From Serratia sp. DD3 (lineage in GTDB: Bacteria > Pseudomonadota > Gammaproteobacteria > Enterobacterales > Enterobacteriaceae): 64,000 nt of DNA. The stretch is taken from NCBI RefSeq assembly GCF_000496755.2, contig NZ_AYKS02000041.1, positions 62,001 through 126,000 on the forward strand. The letters run 5' to 3'. The translations under genes were made by a program, and so were the position numbers. Every line of letters starts with the position of its first letter. Within the stretch, counting starts at the first letter, position 1. The notes beneath the pieces are model-generated. The model saw nothing but the letters and a program-made list of their open reading frames with translations. It ran no database searches and was not told the origin of the DNA. Positions 21,499-32,798 of this stretch are shown here, piece by piece.

Positions 21499-21852
21499 AT
21501 GAAAAACGAGTGGTTTGCTGCCAAGGAACTCGTCGGCATTGCAGGATTACCTTCCTCAACACAGGGAATCAACCTAATGGCCAGGCGCGAAGGCTGGGTT
21601 AGCCGTCGCCGCAGAGGAGTACAGGGGAAAGCGCTGGAGTACCATGTTGACAGTCTACCTGCCGACATCAGAAACCTGCTGATATTACGTGAGGATCCCG
21701 CTATCTATGACGTAGAGCGCCAAGACCCACTGGCAGTATGGATCGAATACTATTACCACCTTTCAGAAAAGGAGCGGGGAGAGGTCATGGCATTTTTGAT
21801 GCGTGAAGGAGTGAACAGCTTGCTGGCATGGATTGCGGAAAAACATAAATAG
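21499..21852 (+). CDS. Mu-type HTH DNA-binding protein (Mu repressor/transposase N-domain-like)
   Basis: A 117-residue protein. Residues 1-60 match the Mu-type winged HTH: EWFAAKELVGIAGLPSSTQG, a REGW core, then SRRRRGVQGKALEYHVDSLP. Mu c repressor and MuA transposase N-terminal domains share this pattern. The C-terminal 50 residues (WIEYYYHLSEKERGEVMAFL) are helical and unlike the MuA catalytic core, so it is a stand-alone regulator. An ATG six bases earlier is possible; the chosen one sits 8 bases after TCTGGGG. It is divergent from sfsB. No phage structural gene is nearby, so it looks domesticated. Confidence 0.8.
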   Translation: MKNEWFAAKELVGIAGLPSSTQGINLMARREGWVSRRRRGVQGKALEYHVDSLPADIRNLLILREDPAIYDVERQDPLAVWIEYYYHLSEKERGEVMAFLMREGVNSLLAWIAEKHK

Positions 21853-22040
21853 CCACAGTTGCAACTTGCCGAGCAAGCTCGCTAAGCGAGCCTCTATCCG
21901 TCGCCATTCAAACTAGCGGTGTTATCGGCTAGGTTACGCGGCCCTCATTCGGATCCGCCCCGAAGAGAGCCACGCTGTTCAAAACAGACGGCGTCTTTTT
22001 CCTGCAACATAGACTTCGCGTATATGGAAATGCTGATTTC

Positions 22041-23012
22041 TTAAAAATCACGTTGCACCGCAAGGTGCGCTAATCCTTCCAAGGCGTCTCGGTATGGTGA
22101 TTCAGGCAATACCTGCAGTGCAGTAATCGCTTTATCGGCTTCTTCTTCTGCTCGTTGACGTGTGTAGGTGAGAGAACCGCACATCCTCATGGTTGCCAGA
22201 ACCGGTTCCAGCAGATGACGGCCATTCCCCTGTTCAATGGCTTGGCGGATCATGGCTGATTGCTCTGCATTGCCATGATGCATAGCGTGCAACAAAGGCA
22301 AGGTAGGCTTACCTTCACTCAGGTCATCGCCGGTATTTTTTCCTAGCGTCGTTCCATCCGCACTGTAATCGAGCAAGTCATCAATTAATTGGAACGCAGT
22401 ACCAAGATAACGTCCATAGTCCTGTAAGGCCTGTTCTTCGACTTTGGTAGCATTGGCGAGGATGGCGGAAGATTGCGCCGCTGCTTCAAACAGACGGGCC
22501 GTCTTACTATAAATGACCCGCATATAGCTTTCTTCACTGATGTCGGGATCGTTGACATTCATCAATTGCAGTACTTCGCCTTCGGCAATCACGTTGACCG
22601 CTTCGGACATGACTGCCAGCACCGGTAATGACCCCAGGCTGGTCATCATCTGGAAAGCACGGGTGTAAATAAAATCCCCTACCAGCACACTGGCGGCATT
22701 ACCAAACGCCGCATTCGCGGTGGCTTTGCCGCGGCGCATATCGGATTCATCCACCACATCATCATGGAGTAGGGTCGCTGTGTGAATGAATTCAATCAGA
22801 GCAGCGACGGTAATATGCTTATCTCCCTGGTAATGCAGCGCCTGCGCCGCCAGAATGGCGATCATCGGGCGAATGCGTTTGCCACCACTACTGATAATGT
22901 AGTGGCCAAGTTGGTTAATGAGCGCAACATCGGAATTTAATTGTTCCAGAATGGTGGCGTTCACGGCGGCCATATCTTGCGTGGTTAACTCAGTAATTTG
23001 TTCTAGATTCAT
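22041..23012 (-). CDS. ispB: Octaprenyl diphosphate synthase
   Basis: A 323-residue trans-prenyltransferase that makes the C40 side chain of ubiquinone and menaquinone. The two aspartate-rich motifs are visible: LLHDDVVDESD (Asp84, 85, 88) and QLIDDLLDYSAD near 211-222, plus the GGKRIRP isopentenyl-diphosphate-binding segment at 43-49. Length matches E. coli IspB (323). It is divergent from rplU-rpmA, as in E. coli. The 188 bases downstream contain only degenerate repeat sequence (GCCATTCAAACTAGCGG near 21902). Confidence 0.97.
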   Translation of the reverse strand: MNLEQITELTTQDMAAVNATILEQLNSDVALINQLGHYIISSGGKRIRPMIAILAAQALHYQGDKHITVAALIEFIHTATLLHDDVVDESDMRRGKATANAAFGNAASVLVGDFIYTRAFQMMTSLGSLPVLAVMSEAVNVIAEGEVLQLMNVNDPDISEESYMRVIYSKTARLFEAAAQSSAILANATKVEEQALQDYGRYLGTAFQLIDDLLDYSADGTTLGKNTGDDLSEGKPTLPLLHAMHHGNAEQSAMIRQAIEQGNGRHLLEPVLATMRMCGSLTYTRQRAEEEADKAITALQVLPESPYRDALEGLAHLAVQRDF

Positions 23013-23179
23013 AATATTTTTTCAGTTGTGTTGCTCTTCACCGCGATGAGAACGCTGCTCATATCGGCACATGGCGGTAACTGTCATCCCGATTGTACTA
23101 GAAAAATGCTCCAGATAAACGCCGGGAACGAAACTGTGTTTTTTTTCTTCTTTTTTCACTGCGCTACTCTATTCTGCTC

Positions 23180-23592
<413 letters not shown>

Positions 23593-23597
23593 GTTAG

Positions 23598-23867
<270 letters not shown>

Positions 23868-23896
23868 TTTTTCGAGCCTTATAAAAAAGAGATGTA

Positions 23897-23924
23897 AGCC
23901 CTGCAATTCGTTGCGGGGCTTTTT
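23897..23924 (+). terminator. rplU-rpmA terminator
   Basis: Stem AGCCCTGCAA / TTGCGGGGCT (10 bp with one G-T pair), TTCG tetraloop, then TTTTT. It lies 30 bases after the rpmA stop. Confidence 0.9.
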
Positions 23925-23935
23925 ACATTTATAGC

Positions 23936-24062
23936 TATACCCAATTTTTCAAGTTGCTGCCTACACGGCTACCGCTACAGCTAAAATGGTGACGGGTATA
24001 GACCTAAATTCATCCAAGATGCAGCCTCTACCCCACATAACTTGAATGAACTTGGGGATAGC
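23936..24062. repeat. Two adjacent dispersed-repeat units upstream of yhbE
   Basis: Unit 1 (23936-24000) runs from TATACCCAA through TTCAAGTTGC to GACGGGTATA with complementary ends. Unit 2 (about 24001-24062) carries ATTCATCCAAGATGCAG and CTTGAATGAACTTGGGGATA. Same family as the full-length copy at 41977-42101. They separate rpmA from yhbE, so yhbE may need its own promoter. Confidence 0.65.
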
Positions 24063-24079
24063 ACATAGGCACAAGCCAT

Positions 24080-25039
24080 ATGGAAACAAAACAGCAGGTC
24101 GGTGTTGGTATTTTTCTCGCACTCACCACAGCGGTTTGCTGGGGCGCATTGCCGATAGCGATGAAAGAAGTATTGGCCGTGATGGACCCGTTTACCATTA
24201 TTTGGTACCGCTTTATGATAGCCGGCGTGGGATTAGGGCTGGTCCTTGCATTGCGTGGGCGTTTACCACCGGTAAACATGTTCCGTCAGTCACGCTGGTT
24301 ATGGTTACTGCTCATTGCAACAGCTGGGTTACTGGGTAACGCCACATTATTCAGTTCTTCGCTGCGCTATCTGAGTCCGACAGCGTCACAGGTGATTGGT
24401 CAACTGTCACCGGTTGGCATGATGTTCGCCAGCGTACTGATCCTCAAGGAAAGAATGCGCGTGACTCAGGTGATTGGCGCAATGATGTTAATCTGTGGAC
24501 TGATACTGTTTTTCAACGCTAGTTTGGTTGAGATCTTCACCCGGCTGACAGATTACACGCTTGGTGTTTTACTGGGGGTGTGTGCAGCGCTGGTATGGGT
24601 GAGTTATGGCGTGGCGCAGAAAGTGTTGTTGCGTCGCTTGGCTTCGTCGCAGATCTTGCTAATGTTGTATACTTTGTGTGCAGTAATATTAATTCCGCTG
24701 GCCAAGCCTGCAGTGATTTTTCAACTGAATAGTTGGCAATTGGCCTGCTTATTTTTCTGTGGAGCCAATACGCTAGTGGGGTATGGGGCACTAGCAGAAG
24801 CGATGGCGCGCTGGCAGGCGGCTCAGGTGAGTGCGTTAGTGACGCTGACCCCGCTATTTACCCTGTTATTTTCAGATTTATTAGCATTGGCCTGGCCACA
24901 GGCATTTGTGACACCGACATTGAATATTGTCGGCTATGTCGGCGCAATTGTGGTGGTAGCCGGTGCCATGTTTTCCGCAATTGGTCACTATTGGTGGCCG
25001 AGGCGGGCAAAACCCCATCTGGTTGCTTCCTTGAAGTAG
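24080..25039 (+). CDS. yhbE: EamA/DMT family inner-membrane transporter YhbE
   Basis: A 319-residue protein with about ten hydrophobic segments in two EamA repeats (first about 10-140, second about 150-290). The first repeat begins GIFLALTTAVCWGALPIAMK, the typical EamA entry motif. Drug/metabolite transporter family; the substrate is unknown. Position between rpmA and obgE is as in E. coli, 28 bases before obgE. Confidence 0.92.
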   Translation: METKQQVGVGIFLALTTAVCWGALPIAMKEVLAVMDPFTIIWYRFMIAGVGLGLVLALRGRLPPVNMFRQSRWLWLLLIATAGLLGNATLFSSSLRYLSPTASQVIGQLSPVGMMFASVLILKERMRVTQVIGAMMLICGLILFFNASLVEIFTRLTDYTLGVLLGVCAALVWVSYGVAQKVLLRRLASSQILLMLYTLCAVILIPLAKPAVIFQLNSWQLACLFFCGANTLVGYGALAEAMARWQAAQVSALVTLTPLFTLLFSDLLALAWPQAFVTPTLNIVGYVGAIVVVAGAMFSAIGHYWWPRRAKPHLVASLK

Positions 25040-25067
25040 CCCGGTGAATGATTTACGGAGACGGTAA

Positions 25068-26240
<1,173 letters not shown>

Positions 26241-26267
26241 TGGGCTCCAGTAAATTCACAGTTGATT

Positions 26268-26298
26268 ATTCAAGCTGCAGCTAGTCTGCAGCTTGAAT
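26268..26298. repeat. Palindromic dispersed repeat between convergent obgE and dacB
   Basis: Perfect 13-bp arms ATTCAAGCTGCAG / CTGCAGCTTGAAT with a 5-base loop. It lies 27 bases past the obgE stop and 13 bases from the dacB stop, so it would form the 3' hairpin of both mRNAs. Confidence 0.85.
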
Positions 26299-26311
26299 GA
26301 ACACCATGATT

Positions 26312-27745
26312 TTAATTGTTTTGATAAATATCGCGATAGAGTCGGCTCTCAAAACGGACCAGCGGTATACGTCTTTGTTTTTGATCTTCAGGCGGAACGG
26401 CATAGCCTGATAGATATTGAACGAAAGCATAACGCTGCCCACTGGCTGCGGTGATAAAACCCGCCAGATTATAGACGCCCTGCAATGCACCGGTTTTGGC
26501 GGAAACTTTGCCATTAACCCCCGCTTCGTGCAGACCACCACGGTAACGTAGTGTGCCATCATACCCCGCTAGCGGTAGCATTGAGATAATATTGAGCTCG
26601 TTGTCGTGTTGGGCGATATATTGCAACGCCTGCATCATGGTGGCGGGAGTCAGCAGGTTATGGCGCGATAGACCGGAACCATCCACCACAATGCTATTGC
26701 CTAAATCCACCCCAGCTTGCTGACGCAGTACCTGACGTACCGCATCGGCACCTGCGCGCCAGGTACCCGGGATGCCGAAACGCTCGTGACCGATGGTGCG
26801 AAAGACCACATCGGCAATCATGTTATCTGATTTTTTCAGCATGATTTTCAGTAAATCATTTAAAGGGGGGGATTGTGTCTGGCTAATCACCTCCCCTGTT
26901 ATGCCTGGCACGGTTTGCCGCTTAAGATGGCCACTTATCTTGATACCAGCCTTGACCAACTCATCTTTCACAATCGCACCGGCATAACTTGCCCCGTCTT
27001 GAATCGCGAAAGCCAAGGGTAAGGGTTCGCTGCGTTGAGTCAGGCAACCGGTTAAGGTAAAGCGGTTCAGCTCACCAGGGACTACATCCAATTCACAGTA
27101 TTGTGCTTGTGGAGAACCTTTGGCCAGGGTTCTCACCTGACTGAACATATTGACCGGATAAAAAGAGGCCACGCGGATAAACGCCATTTCGCCAGGGTTG
27201 GGTGCACTGTAGAGGGAAACCGAGAAGCAATTACGATCAATAATCGCTGCGGATGGCGGGGCGCTAAAACATTGTGTCAGATCGTTCCATGGCCAACCTG
27301 GGGCTTTATCGTGGCTGGCAAAGACCGAAGTATCAATCAGCACATCGCCACTGATCTCCTGCACGCCTTGTTTTTTCAACTCTGCAACCATATTGCGCAG
27401 GTGTTGGCGTTTGAAGGTCGGATCTCCGCTGAAGCGGGCAATAAGATTACCACGTAACACCCCATTAGTGATGTTACCCTGGCTTTCCAGCGTGGTAGAA
27501 AAGCGATAATCTGGCCCAAGCTGTAACAAGGCTGCCAATGCGGTAAGCACTTTCTGAGTACTGGCCGGTAATGCCATTTGCTGGGAGTGATAGTCAATAA
27601 GAGGTGTCGTCGCTCCCACTTTTTGAACTATCAAGGCAAGATTGGCCCCATCAGGCAAATACTGTGTGTAATCTTCAACCGGGGCGGCATTGGCATTGAG
27701 AACCAATGCACCGGCCAACGCACTGACAATTCGTGAAAAACGCAT
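26312..27745 (-). CDS. dacB: D-alanyl-D-alanine carboxypeptidase/endopeptidase (PBP4)
   Basis: A 477-residue periplasmic class C penicillin-binding protein that trims and cleaves murein cross-links. A signal peptide ends near residue 20 (NANA-APVEDY). Catalytic motifs are STQK (Ser62, Lys65), SDN near 306 and KTG near 417, with the large insert domain between the first two. The chosen start MRFSRIV matches E. coli; nine upstream in-frame codons lack a ribosome site. Confidence 0.97.
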   Translation of the reverse strand: MRFSRIVSALAGALVLNANAAPVEDYTQYLPDGANLALIVQKVGATTPLIDYHSQQMALPASTQKVLTALAALLQLGPDYRFSTTLESQGNITNGVLRGNLIARFSGDPTFKRQHLRNMVAELKKQGVQEISGDVLIDTSVFASHDKAPGWPWNDLTQCFSAPPSAAIIDRNCFSVSLYSAPNPGEMAFIRVASFYPVNMFSQVRTLAKGSPQAQYCELDVVPGELNRFTLTGCLTQRSEPLPLAFAIQDGASYAGAIVKDELVKAGIKISGHLKRQTVPGITGEVISQTQSPPLNDLLKIMLKKSDNMIADVVFRTIGHERFGIPGTWRAGADAVRQVLRQQAGVDLGNSIVVDGSGLSRHNLLTPATMMQALQYIAQHDNELNIISMLPLAGYDGTLRYRGGLHEAGVNGKVSAKTGALQGVYNLAGFITAASGQRYAFVQYLSGYAVPPEDQKQRRIPLVRFESRLYRDIYQNN

Positions 27746-28007
27746 AATCTCGGGATAACAGCTGGAGGACATACACTCATACTACACTACGCGGCGTGAA
27801 GGGATAAAGTAAACGATGATCCTTAAGGAACTCTACGCTAAAATAGCCCTCACATTGCAAAATTGATGCTGACTTGGAACCCGTTTCCGAGCCTGGTTTT
27901 TTTTGTTTATCGCCTAGAGACGGGAGGTTCCACACCAACCGTATTTTCATACGAATACGTCAGAATGACGGCTATTTGTACAGGAAAGATTTAGAGGTAT
28001 TAAAACG
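27746..28007 (+). promoter_or_regulatory. greA leader region
   Basis: 262 bases between divergent dacB and greA. Around 27870-27910 a weak AACC / GGTT stem is followed by eight T residues, resembling an early terminator. In E. coli the greA leader is terminated early to give the small RNA GraL; an equivalent here is plausible but not proven. Nothing else can be supported. Confidence 0.35.
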
Positions 28008-28484
28008 ATGAAACAGATTCCAATGACTTTGCTCGGTGCAGAACAACTGCGTGAAGAGCTTGAATATTTGAAAAACGTGCGTCGCCCAAAAATCATTGCT
28101 GATATTGCTGAAGCGCGAGCACATGGTGATCTTAAAGAGAATGCTGAATATCACGCTGCACGTGAGCAGCAGGGTTTTTGTGAAGGGCGGATCCAGGAAA
28201 TTGAAGCTAAACTCTCTAATGCTCAGGTGATTGATATCACTAAGATGCCTTACACCGGGCGGGTGATCTTTGGGGCGACAGTTTCGGTGATGAATTTGGA
28301 TACCGAAGATGAGGTCACCTATCGCATTGTGGGCGACGATGAGGCAGATTTTAAGAAAAACCTCATTTCGGTAAATTCGCCGATGGCCCGTGGTCTGATA
28401 GGTAAAGAGCAGGATGACATCGTGGTCATCAAAACCCCGGGTGGTGATGTAGAATATGAAATTCTGAAAGTGGAATATCTGTAA
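28008..28484 (+). CDS. greA: Transcription elongation factor GreA
   Basis: A 158-residue factor that stimulates RNA polymerase to cleave backtracked transcripts. The N-terminal coiled coil carries the tip residues in [20 protein letters not shown] (Asp41 and Glu44 type), and the C-terminal FKBP-like domain ends in EILKVEYL. Length equals E. coli GreA (158). Confidence 0.98.
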   Translation: MKQIPMTLLGAEQLREELEYLKNVRRPKIIADIAEARAHGDLKENAEYHAAREQQGFCEGRIQEIEAKLSNAQVIDITKMPYTGRVIFGATVSVMNLDTEDEVTYRIVGDDEADFKKNLISVNSPMARGLIGKEQDDIVVIKTPGGDVEYEILKVEYL

Positions 28485-28532
28485 TTCCGACCAAATCGGT
28501 CAGATAGCGCTCAGTGTTTTGTAAAGAAAAGA

Positions 28533-28554
28533 AAAAGGCCGCAAGCGGCCTTTT
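28533..28554. terminator. Bidirectional terminator between greA and yhbY
   Basis: Ten-bp stem AAAAGGCCGC / GCGGCCTTTT with a 2-base AA link (effectively a 4-6 base loop) and T runs on both strands. It serves greA on the plus strand and yhbY on the minus strand. Confidence 0.88.
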
Positions 28555-28676
28555 ATCAGAGCTCAGAGCATGGCACCTTTTCGCCCTATCAGTACATTTT
28601 AATGGTGACGGGGATGCCTGCATGCATTCAAACTGTATGTTGTTAGAATGCAATCGGCAACGCTCCGCAACACTCA

Positions 28677-28970
28677 CTAGCGTGGTAAGGTGATCTTGCG
28701 ATCTTGCGATGGCCGGTAAAGAATCAGCGTGCTGCCAATAACTTGGACATTACAGGCACCTGTTTCGCGAACAATAGCCGCCGCGATCAAGGCTTTGGTT
28801 TCACGATCTTCTGCGGCAATTTTTACCTTGATCAGCTCATGATGCCCTAGAGCTTGGTCAATTTCAGCCAGCACGCCTTCGGTGAGACCGTTATTACCTA
28901 GCATGACTACCGGTTTTAATGGATGCGCCAGGGCCTTGAGGTGCTGTTTTTGTTTATTATTCAGATTCAT
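28677..28970 (-). CDS. yhbY: CRM-domain RNA-binding protein YhbY
   Basis: A 97-residue single CRM domain with the GxxG-type loop as LGNNGLTEG near 33-41. It associates with pre-50S particles in E. coli. The chosen start MNLNNKQKQHLKALAH matches the family; 13 upstream in-frame codons are not conserved. It is divergent from rlmE, as in E. coli. Confidence 0.95.
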   Translation of the reverse strand: MNLNNKQKQHLKALAHPLKPVVMLGNNGLTEGVLAEIDQALGHHELIKVKIAAEDRETKALIAAAIVRETGACNVQVIGSTLILYRPSQDRKITLPR

Positions 28971-28993
28971 TGTCTTTTTTGCTATAAGTTGAG

Positions 28994-29022
28994 ATTGAAA
29001 ACGGGACATTCTACCGCCATCT
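28994..29022 (+). promoter_or_regulatory. Sigma-32 (heat-shock) promoter of rlmE-ftsH
   Basis: ATTGAAA, then 14 bases, then CGCCATCT matches the RpoH consensus (CTTGAAA / CCCCATnT) at 6 of 7 and 7 of 8 positions. It lies about 125 bases upstream of rlmE. In E. coli rlmE-ftsH is a heat-shock operon, which fits. Between it and the gene lies a dispersed-repeat copy. Confidence 0.7.
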
Positions 29023-29072
29023 CATGTGTATCACCAAATCGGTCTGCATGGAATGAAATCTATCTTCTGATT

Positions 29073-29120
29073 CATTCAAGTTGCAACCCATACCCTGCAG
29101 CTTGGATGGTGACGGGTATA
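29073..29120. repeat. Short copy of the dispersed repeat in the rlmE leader
   Basis: CATTCAAGTTGCAACCC at the left and GCAGCTTGGATGGTGACGGGTATA at the right give the inverted ends of the repeat family. It would be in the 5' untranslated region of the rlmE-ftsH mRNA if the sigma-32 promoter is used. Confidence 0.6.
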
Positions 29121-29148
29121 AGATTAATGCAGGATAATTGGAAACCAG

Positions 29149-29778
29149 ATGACAAGTAAAAAGCGTTCAGCCAGTTCCAGCCGCTGGCTACAAGAACACT
29201 TTAGCGATAAATATGTGCAACAAGCGCAGAAAAAAGGGCTACGTTCCCGCGCCTGGTTTAAACTGGATGAAATACAGCAAAGTGACAAACTGTTTAAGCC
29301 GGGTATGACTGTGGTGGATCTGGGGGCAGCACCCGGCGGTTGGTCGCAATATGTTGTTACCCAGATTGGTGGTAACGGGCGGATTATCGCCTGTGATATT
29401 TTGCCAATGGATCCTATCGTCGGTGTCGATTTCCTTCAGGGGGATTTTCGTGATGAACTGGTTCTTAAGGTATTGCTGGAACGTGTAGGTGAACGTAAGG
29501 TTCAGGTGGTCATGTCTGACATGGCACCCAATATGAGTGGCACCCCGGCGGTCGATATCCCAAGATCGATGTATCTGGTAGAATTAGCGCTAGAAATGTG
29601 TCGTGATGTCCTCGCACCAGGGGGTAGCTTCTTGGTGAAGGTATTTCAGGGAGACGGTTTTGACGAGTACCTACGGGAAATTCGCTCCCTGTTTACGAAG
29701 GTTAAGATTCGTAAGCCAGATGCTTCTCGCGCTCGTTCGCGTGAAGTATACATTGTAGCGACAGGGCGGAAACTGTAG
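29149..29778 (+). CDS. rlmE: 23S rRNA (uridine-2552 2'-O) methyltransferase
   Basis: A 209-residue Rossmann methyltransferase (RrmJ/FtsJ) that methylates U2552 in the A loop of 23S rRNA late in 50S assembly. The SAM motif [14 protein letters not shown] is near 55-68. The catalytic K-D-K-E set is represented by Lys38 (WFKLDE), Asp124 (VVMSDMAPN) and Lys164 (FLVKVFQG). It is heat-inducible in E. coli and lies 47 bases before ftsH. Confidence 0.98.
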   Translation: MTSKKRSASSSRWLQEHFSDKYVQQAQKKGLRSRAWFKLDEIQQSDKLFKPGMTVVDLGAAPGGWSQYVVTQIGGNGRIIACDILPMDPIVGVDFLQGDFRDELVLKVLLERVGERKVQVVMSDMAPNMSGTPAVDIPRSMYLVELALEMCRDVLAPGGSFLVKVFQGDGFDEYLREIRSLFTKVKIRKPDASRARSREVYIVATGRKL

Positions 29779-29825
29779 TACCCTAACGCTGTTTGTTAAC
29801 ACAGTTGTAATATGAGGTTAATCCC

Positions 29826-31766
29826 TTGAGTGACATGGCGAAAAACCTGATTCTCTGGTTAGTCATCGCGGTAGTGCTGATGTCTGTATTTCAGAGCTTC
29901 GGGCCCAGCGAGTCTAATGGTCGTAGAGTAGATTACACTACTTTTATGTCCGAACTGACTCAAGATCAGATTCGCGAAGCGCGCATTAGTGGGCGTGAAA
30001 TCAACGTTACTCGTAAAGACAGTAACAAATACTCAACTTTCATCCCTGTCGACGATCCAAGGTTGCTGGATACATTATTGACCAAGAATGTGACCGTTGT
30101 AGGTGAGCCACCGGAACAGCCAAGTTTGTTGGCTTCTATTTTCATTTCCTGGTTCCCGATGCTGTTGTTGATTGGTGTATGGATCTTCTTCATGCGGCAA
30201 ATGCAGGGCGGTGGTGGCAAGGGGGCGATGTCCTTCGGTAAAAGCAAGGCCCGCATGCTGACGGAAGACCAGATTAAAACCACTTTTGCTGATGTCGCCG
30301 GTTGTGATGAAGCAAAAGAAGAAGTGAGCGAGTTGGTCGACTATCTGCGTGAGCCGAGTCGTTTCCAGAAATTGGGTGGCAAGATCCCGAAAGGCGTGCT
30401 GATGGTGGGGCCTCCTGGTACCGGTAAAACCTTGCTGGCGAAAGCCATTGCAGGTGAGGCCAAGGTGCCGTTCTTTACCATTTCAGGTTCTGATTTTGTT
30501 GAAATGTTTGTGGGTGTGGGGGCTTCCCGTGTCCGTGACATGTTCGAACAGGCCAAGAAAGCGGCTCCGTGTATCATTTTCATCGATGAAATTGACGCAG
30601 TAGGTCGCCAGCGTGGTGCCGGTTTGGGCGGTGGGCATGACGAACGCGAACAGACCCTGAACCAGATGTTGGTTGAGATGGATGGTTTTGAAGGCAATGA
30701 AGGCATTATCGTCATTGCGGCAACCAACCGTCCTGATGTGCTTGACCCTGCTTTATTGCGTCCAGGCCGTTTTGACCGTCAGGTGGTGGTTGGCCTGCCG
30801 GATGTCCGTGGTCGTGAGCAAATTCTGAAAGTGCATATGCGCCGTGTGCCATTGGCAGCGGATGTTGACCCATCAGTTATCGCTCGTGGTACGCCTGGTT
30901 TCTCAGGGGCTGATTTGGCTAACCTGGTGAACGAAGCGGCTCTGTTTGCTGCTCGCGGCAACAAACGAGTGGTGTCGATGGTTGAGTTCGAAAAAGCCAA
31001 AGACAAAATCATGATGGGTGCGGAACGCCGCTCTATGGTGATGACCGAAGCGCAGAAAGAGTCGACGGCGTATCACGAAGCAGGCCACGCCATTATTGGT
31101 CGTCTGGTACCTGAACATGATCCGGTGCATAAAGTCACTATCATTCCTCGTGGGCGTGCACTGGGTGTTACCTTCTTCTTACCTGAAGGGGATCAGATCA
31201 GTGCCAGCCGCCAGAAGCTGGAAAGTCAGATATCCACGCTTTATGGTGGTCGTCTGGCAGAAGAAATCATTTATGGGCCAGAGAAAGTCTCTACTGGCGC
31301 ATCAAACGATATCAAGGTGGCGACTTCTATCGCACGTAACATGGTGACTCAGTGGGGTTTTTCTGAGAAGTTGGGGCCATTGTTGTATGCGGACGAAGAG
31401 GGTGAAGTGTTCTTGGGCCGTTCAGTTGCCAAGGCAAAACACATGTCTGATGAAACCGCACGTATCATCGACCAGGAAGTAAAATCCTTGGTGGAGCGTA
31501 ATTATACCCGTGCGCGTGCGTTGCTGATGGAAAACATGGACATCCTGCATTCGATGAAAGATGCATTGATGAAATATGAAACCATTGATGCGCCACAGAT
31601 AGATGACCTGATGAAGCGCCAAGAGGTGCGACCACCAGCTGGTTGGGATGATTCGCCGAGCAACAACCATTCTGACGGTGGCGGTGCGCCAAACTCGCCA
31701 ACATCAGCAGATGAACCTCAGGCACCAAATTCAGGTGACCCGGCGTCTGAGCAGCAAGATAAGTAA
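29826..31766 (+). CDS. ftsH: ATP-dependent zinc metalloprotease FtsH
   Basis: A membrane AAA+ protease degrading sigma-32, LpxC and damaged membrane proteins. Two transmembrane segments (about 7-25 and 100-120) flank a periplasmic domain. Walker A GPPGTGKT is near 195-202, Walker B IIFIDEID near 250, and the zinc site HEAGH near 418. The tail is Asp/Pro/Asn-rich. A TTG start at 29826 is supported by GAGG eight bases upstream; the ATG at 29835 is the commonly used family start and gives three residues fewer. Confidence 0.98.
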   Translation: MSDMAKNLILWLVIAVVLMSVFQSFGPSESNGRRVDYTTFMSELTQDQIREARISGREINVTRKDSNKYSTFIPVDDPRLLDTLLTKNVTVVGEPPEQPSLLASIFISWFPMLLLIGVWIFFMRQMQGGGGKGAMSFGKSKARMLTEDQIKTTFADVAGCDEAKEEVSELVDYLREPSRFQKLGGKIPKGVLMVGPPGTGKTLLAKAIAGEAKVPFFTISGSDFVEMFVGVGASRVRDMFEQAKKAAPCIIFIDEIDAVGRQRGAGLGGGHDEREQTLNQMLVEMDGFEGNEGIIVIAATNRPDVLDPALLRPGRFDRQVVVGLPDVRGREQILKVHMRRVPLAADVDPSVIARGTPGFSGADLANLVNEAALFAARGNKRVVSMVEFEKAKDKIMMGAERRSMVMTEAQKESTAYHEAGHAIIGRLVPEHDPVHKVTIIPRGRALGVTFFLPEGDQISASRQKLESQISTLYGGRLAEEIIYGPEKVSTGASNDIKVATSIARNMVTQWGFSEKLGPLLYADEEGEVFLGRSVAKAKHMSDETARIIDQEVKSLVERNYTRARALLMENMDILHSMKDALMKYETIDAPQIDDLMKRQEVRPPAGWDDSPSNNHSDGGGAPNSPTSADEPQAPNSGDPASEQQDK

Positions 31767-31818
31767 TCTGGGCGCTAAGTTCCGGTTACTGCCCGCTTAA
31801 TGATGTGGCGACTTACTT

Positions 31819-31853
31819 ACACCCTGTGAGCACTATGCTGACAGGGTGTTTTT
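31819..31853 (+). terminator. Terminator after ftsH
   Basis: Perfect 9-bp stem ACACCCTGT / ACAGGGTGT with a 13-base loop, ending in TTTTT. It lies 52 bases past the ftsH stop and before folP, so folP probably has its own promoter or depends on readthrough. Confidence 0.75.
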
Positions 31854-31957
31854 CTTTGTATAGATCGTTGGCTGGGAATATCATGGGATCAAATGTGCGG
31901 AGCTTGGTGAACGATGAGCTTCAGCCCAATCAGTTTTAACGCTAAGGTGTAATAATC

Positions 31958-32791
31958 ATGCAGTTAATTGTTGGTGACCAAAACCTTAATCTTAATCATC
32001 CTCAGGTGATGGGCATCCTCAATGTCACTCCAGACTCATTCTCTGATGGTGGGCGGCATAACGCACTTAACGATGCGCTATTGCATGCTCATGCGCTAAT
32101 CTCGGCCGGAGCAACGATGATTGACGTGGGGGGGGAATCGACTCGCCCTGGTGCGGCAGCGGTCAGTGAAGAGGAGGAAATAGCGCGTGTCGTCCCGGTT
32201 GTGGAAGCATTGGTACAGCGCTTTGAGATCTTTATCTCGGTGGATACGTCAAAAGCGGCAGTGATCCGCGAATCTGCTAAAGCCGGGGCTCACCTGATTA
32301 ATGATATTCGAGCGTTACAGGAGCCTGGAGCCCTGCAGGCGGCTGCTGAAAGCGGTCTACCTGTTTGCCTGATGCATATGCAAGGTGAGCCGTGTACCAT
32401 GCAACAGGCACCGCATTATGATGACTTGATGGGGGAGGTTAATGCCTTTTTCCAGCACCATATTGACCGCTGCGTCGCCGCGGGTATCGAAAAACAGAAA
32501 TTGTTGCTCGACCCAGGCTTCGGTTTCGGTAAGAATTTAGCGCATAATTATCAGCTTCTGGCCAGGCTCTCGGAGTTTCATCACTTTGGTTTGCCACTGT
32601 TGGTGGGGATGTCACGTAAGTCGATGATCGGCCAATTGTTGAATGTGCCGCCGGACCAACGGGTTATTGGCAGTGTTGCCTGTGCGGTGATTGCCGCCAT
32701 GCAGGGAGCGCAGATAGTCAGAGTGCACGATGTAAAAGAAACCGTCGAGGCGATGCGTGTCGTCGAGGCAACACTTTCAGCAAAGGGATAG
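31958..32791 (+). CDS. folP: Dihydropteroate synthase
   Basis: A 277-residue TIM-barrel enzyme that joins p-aminobenzoate to dihydropterin pyrophosphate in folate synthesis; it is the sulfonamide target. Signatures are [15 protein letters not shown] near 19-33, GGESTRPGA near 59 and the pterin-binding DPGFGFGKN near 187. It ends 7 bases before glmM, with which it forms an operon as in E. coli. Confidence 0.97.
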   Translation: MQLIVGDQNLNLNHPQVMGILNVTPDSFSDGGRHNALNDALLHAHALISAGATMIDVGGESTRPGAAAVSEEEEIARVVPVVEALVQRFEIFISVDTSKAAVIRESAKAGAHLINDIRALQEPGALQAAAESGLPVCLMHMQGEPCTMQQAPHYDDLMGEVNAFFQHHIDRCVAAGIEKQKLLLDPGFGFGKNLAHNYQLLARLSEFHHFGLPLLVGMSRKSMIGQLLNVPPDQRVIGSVACAVIAAMQGAQIVRVHDVKETVEAMRVVEATLSAKG

Positions 32792-32798
32792 TAGAGAT

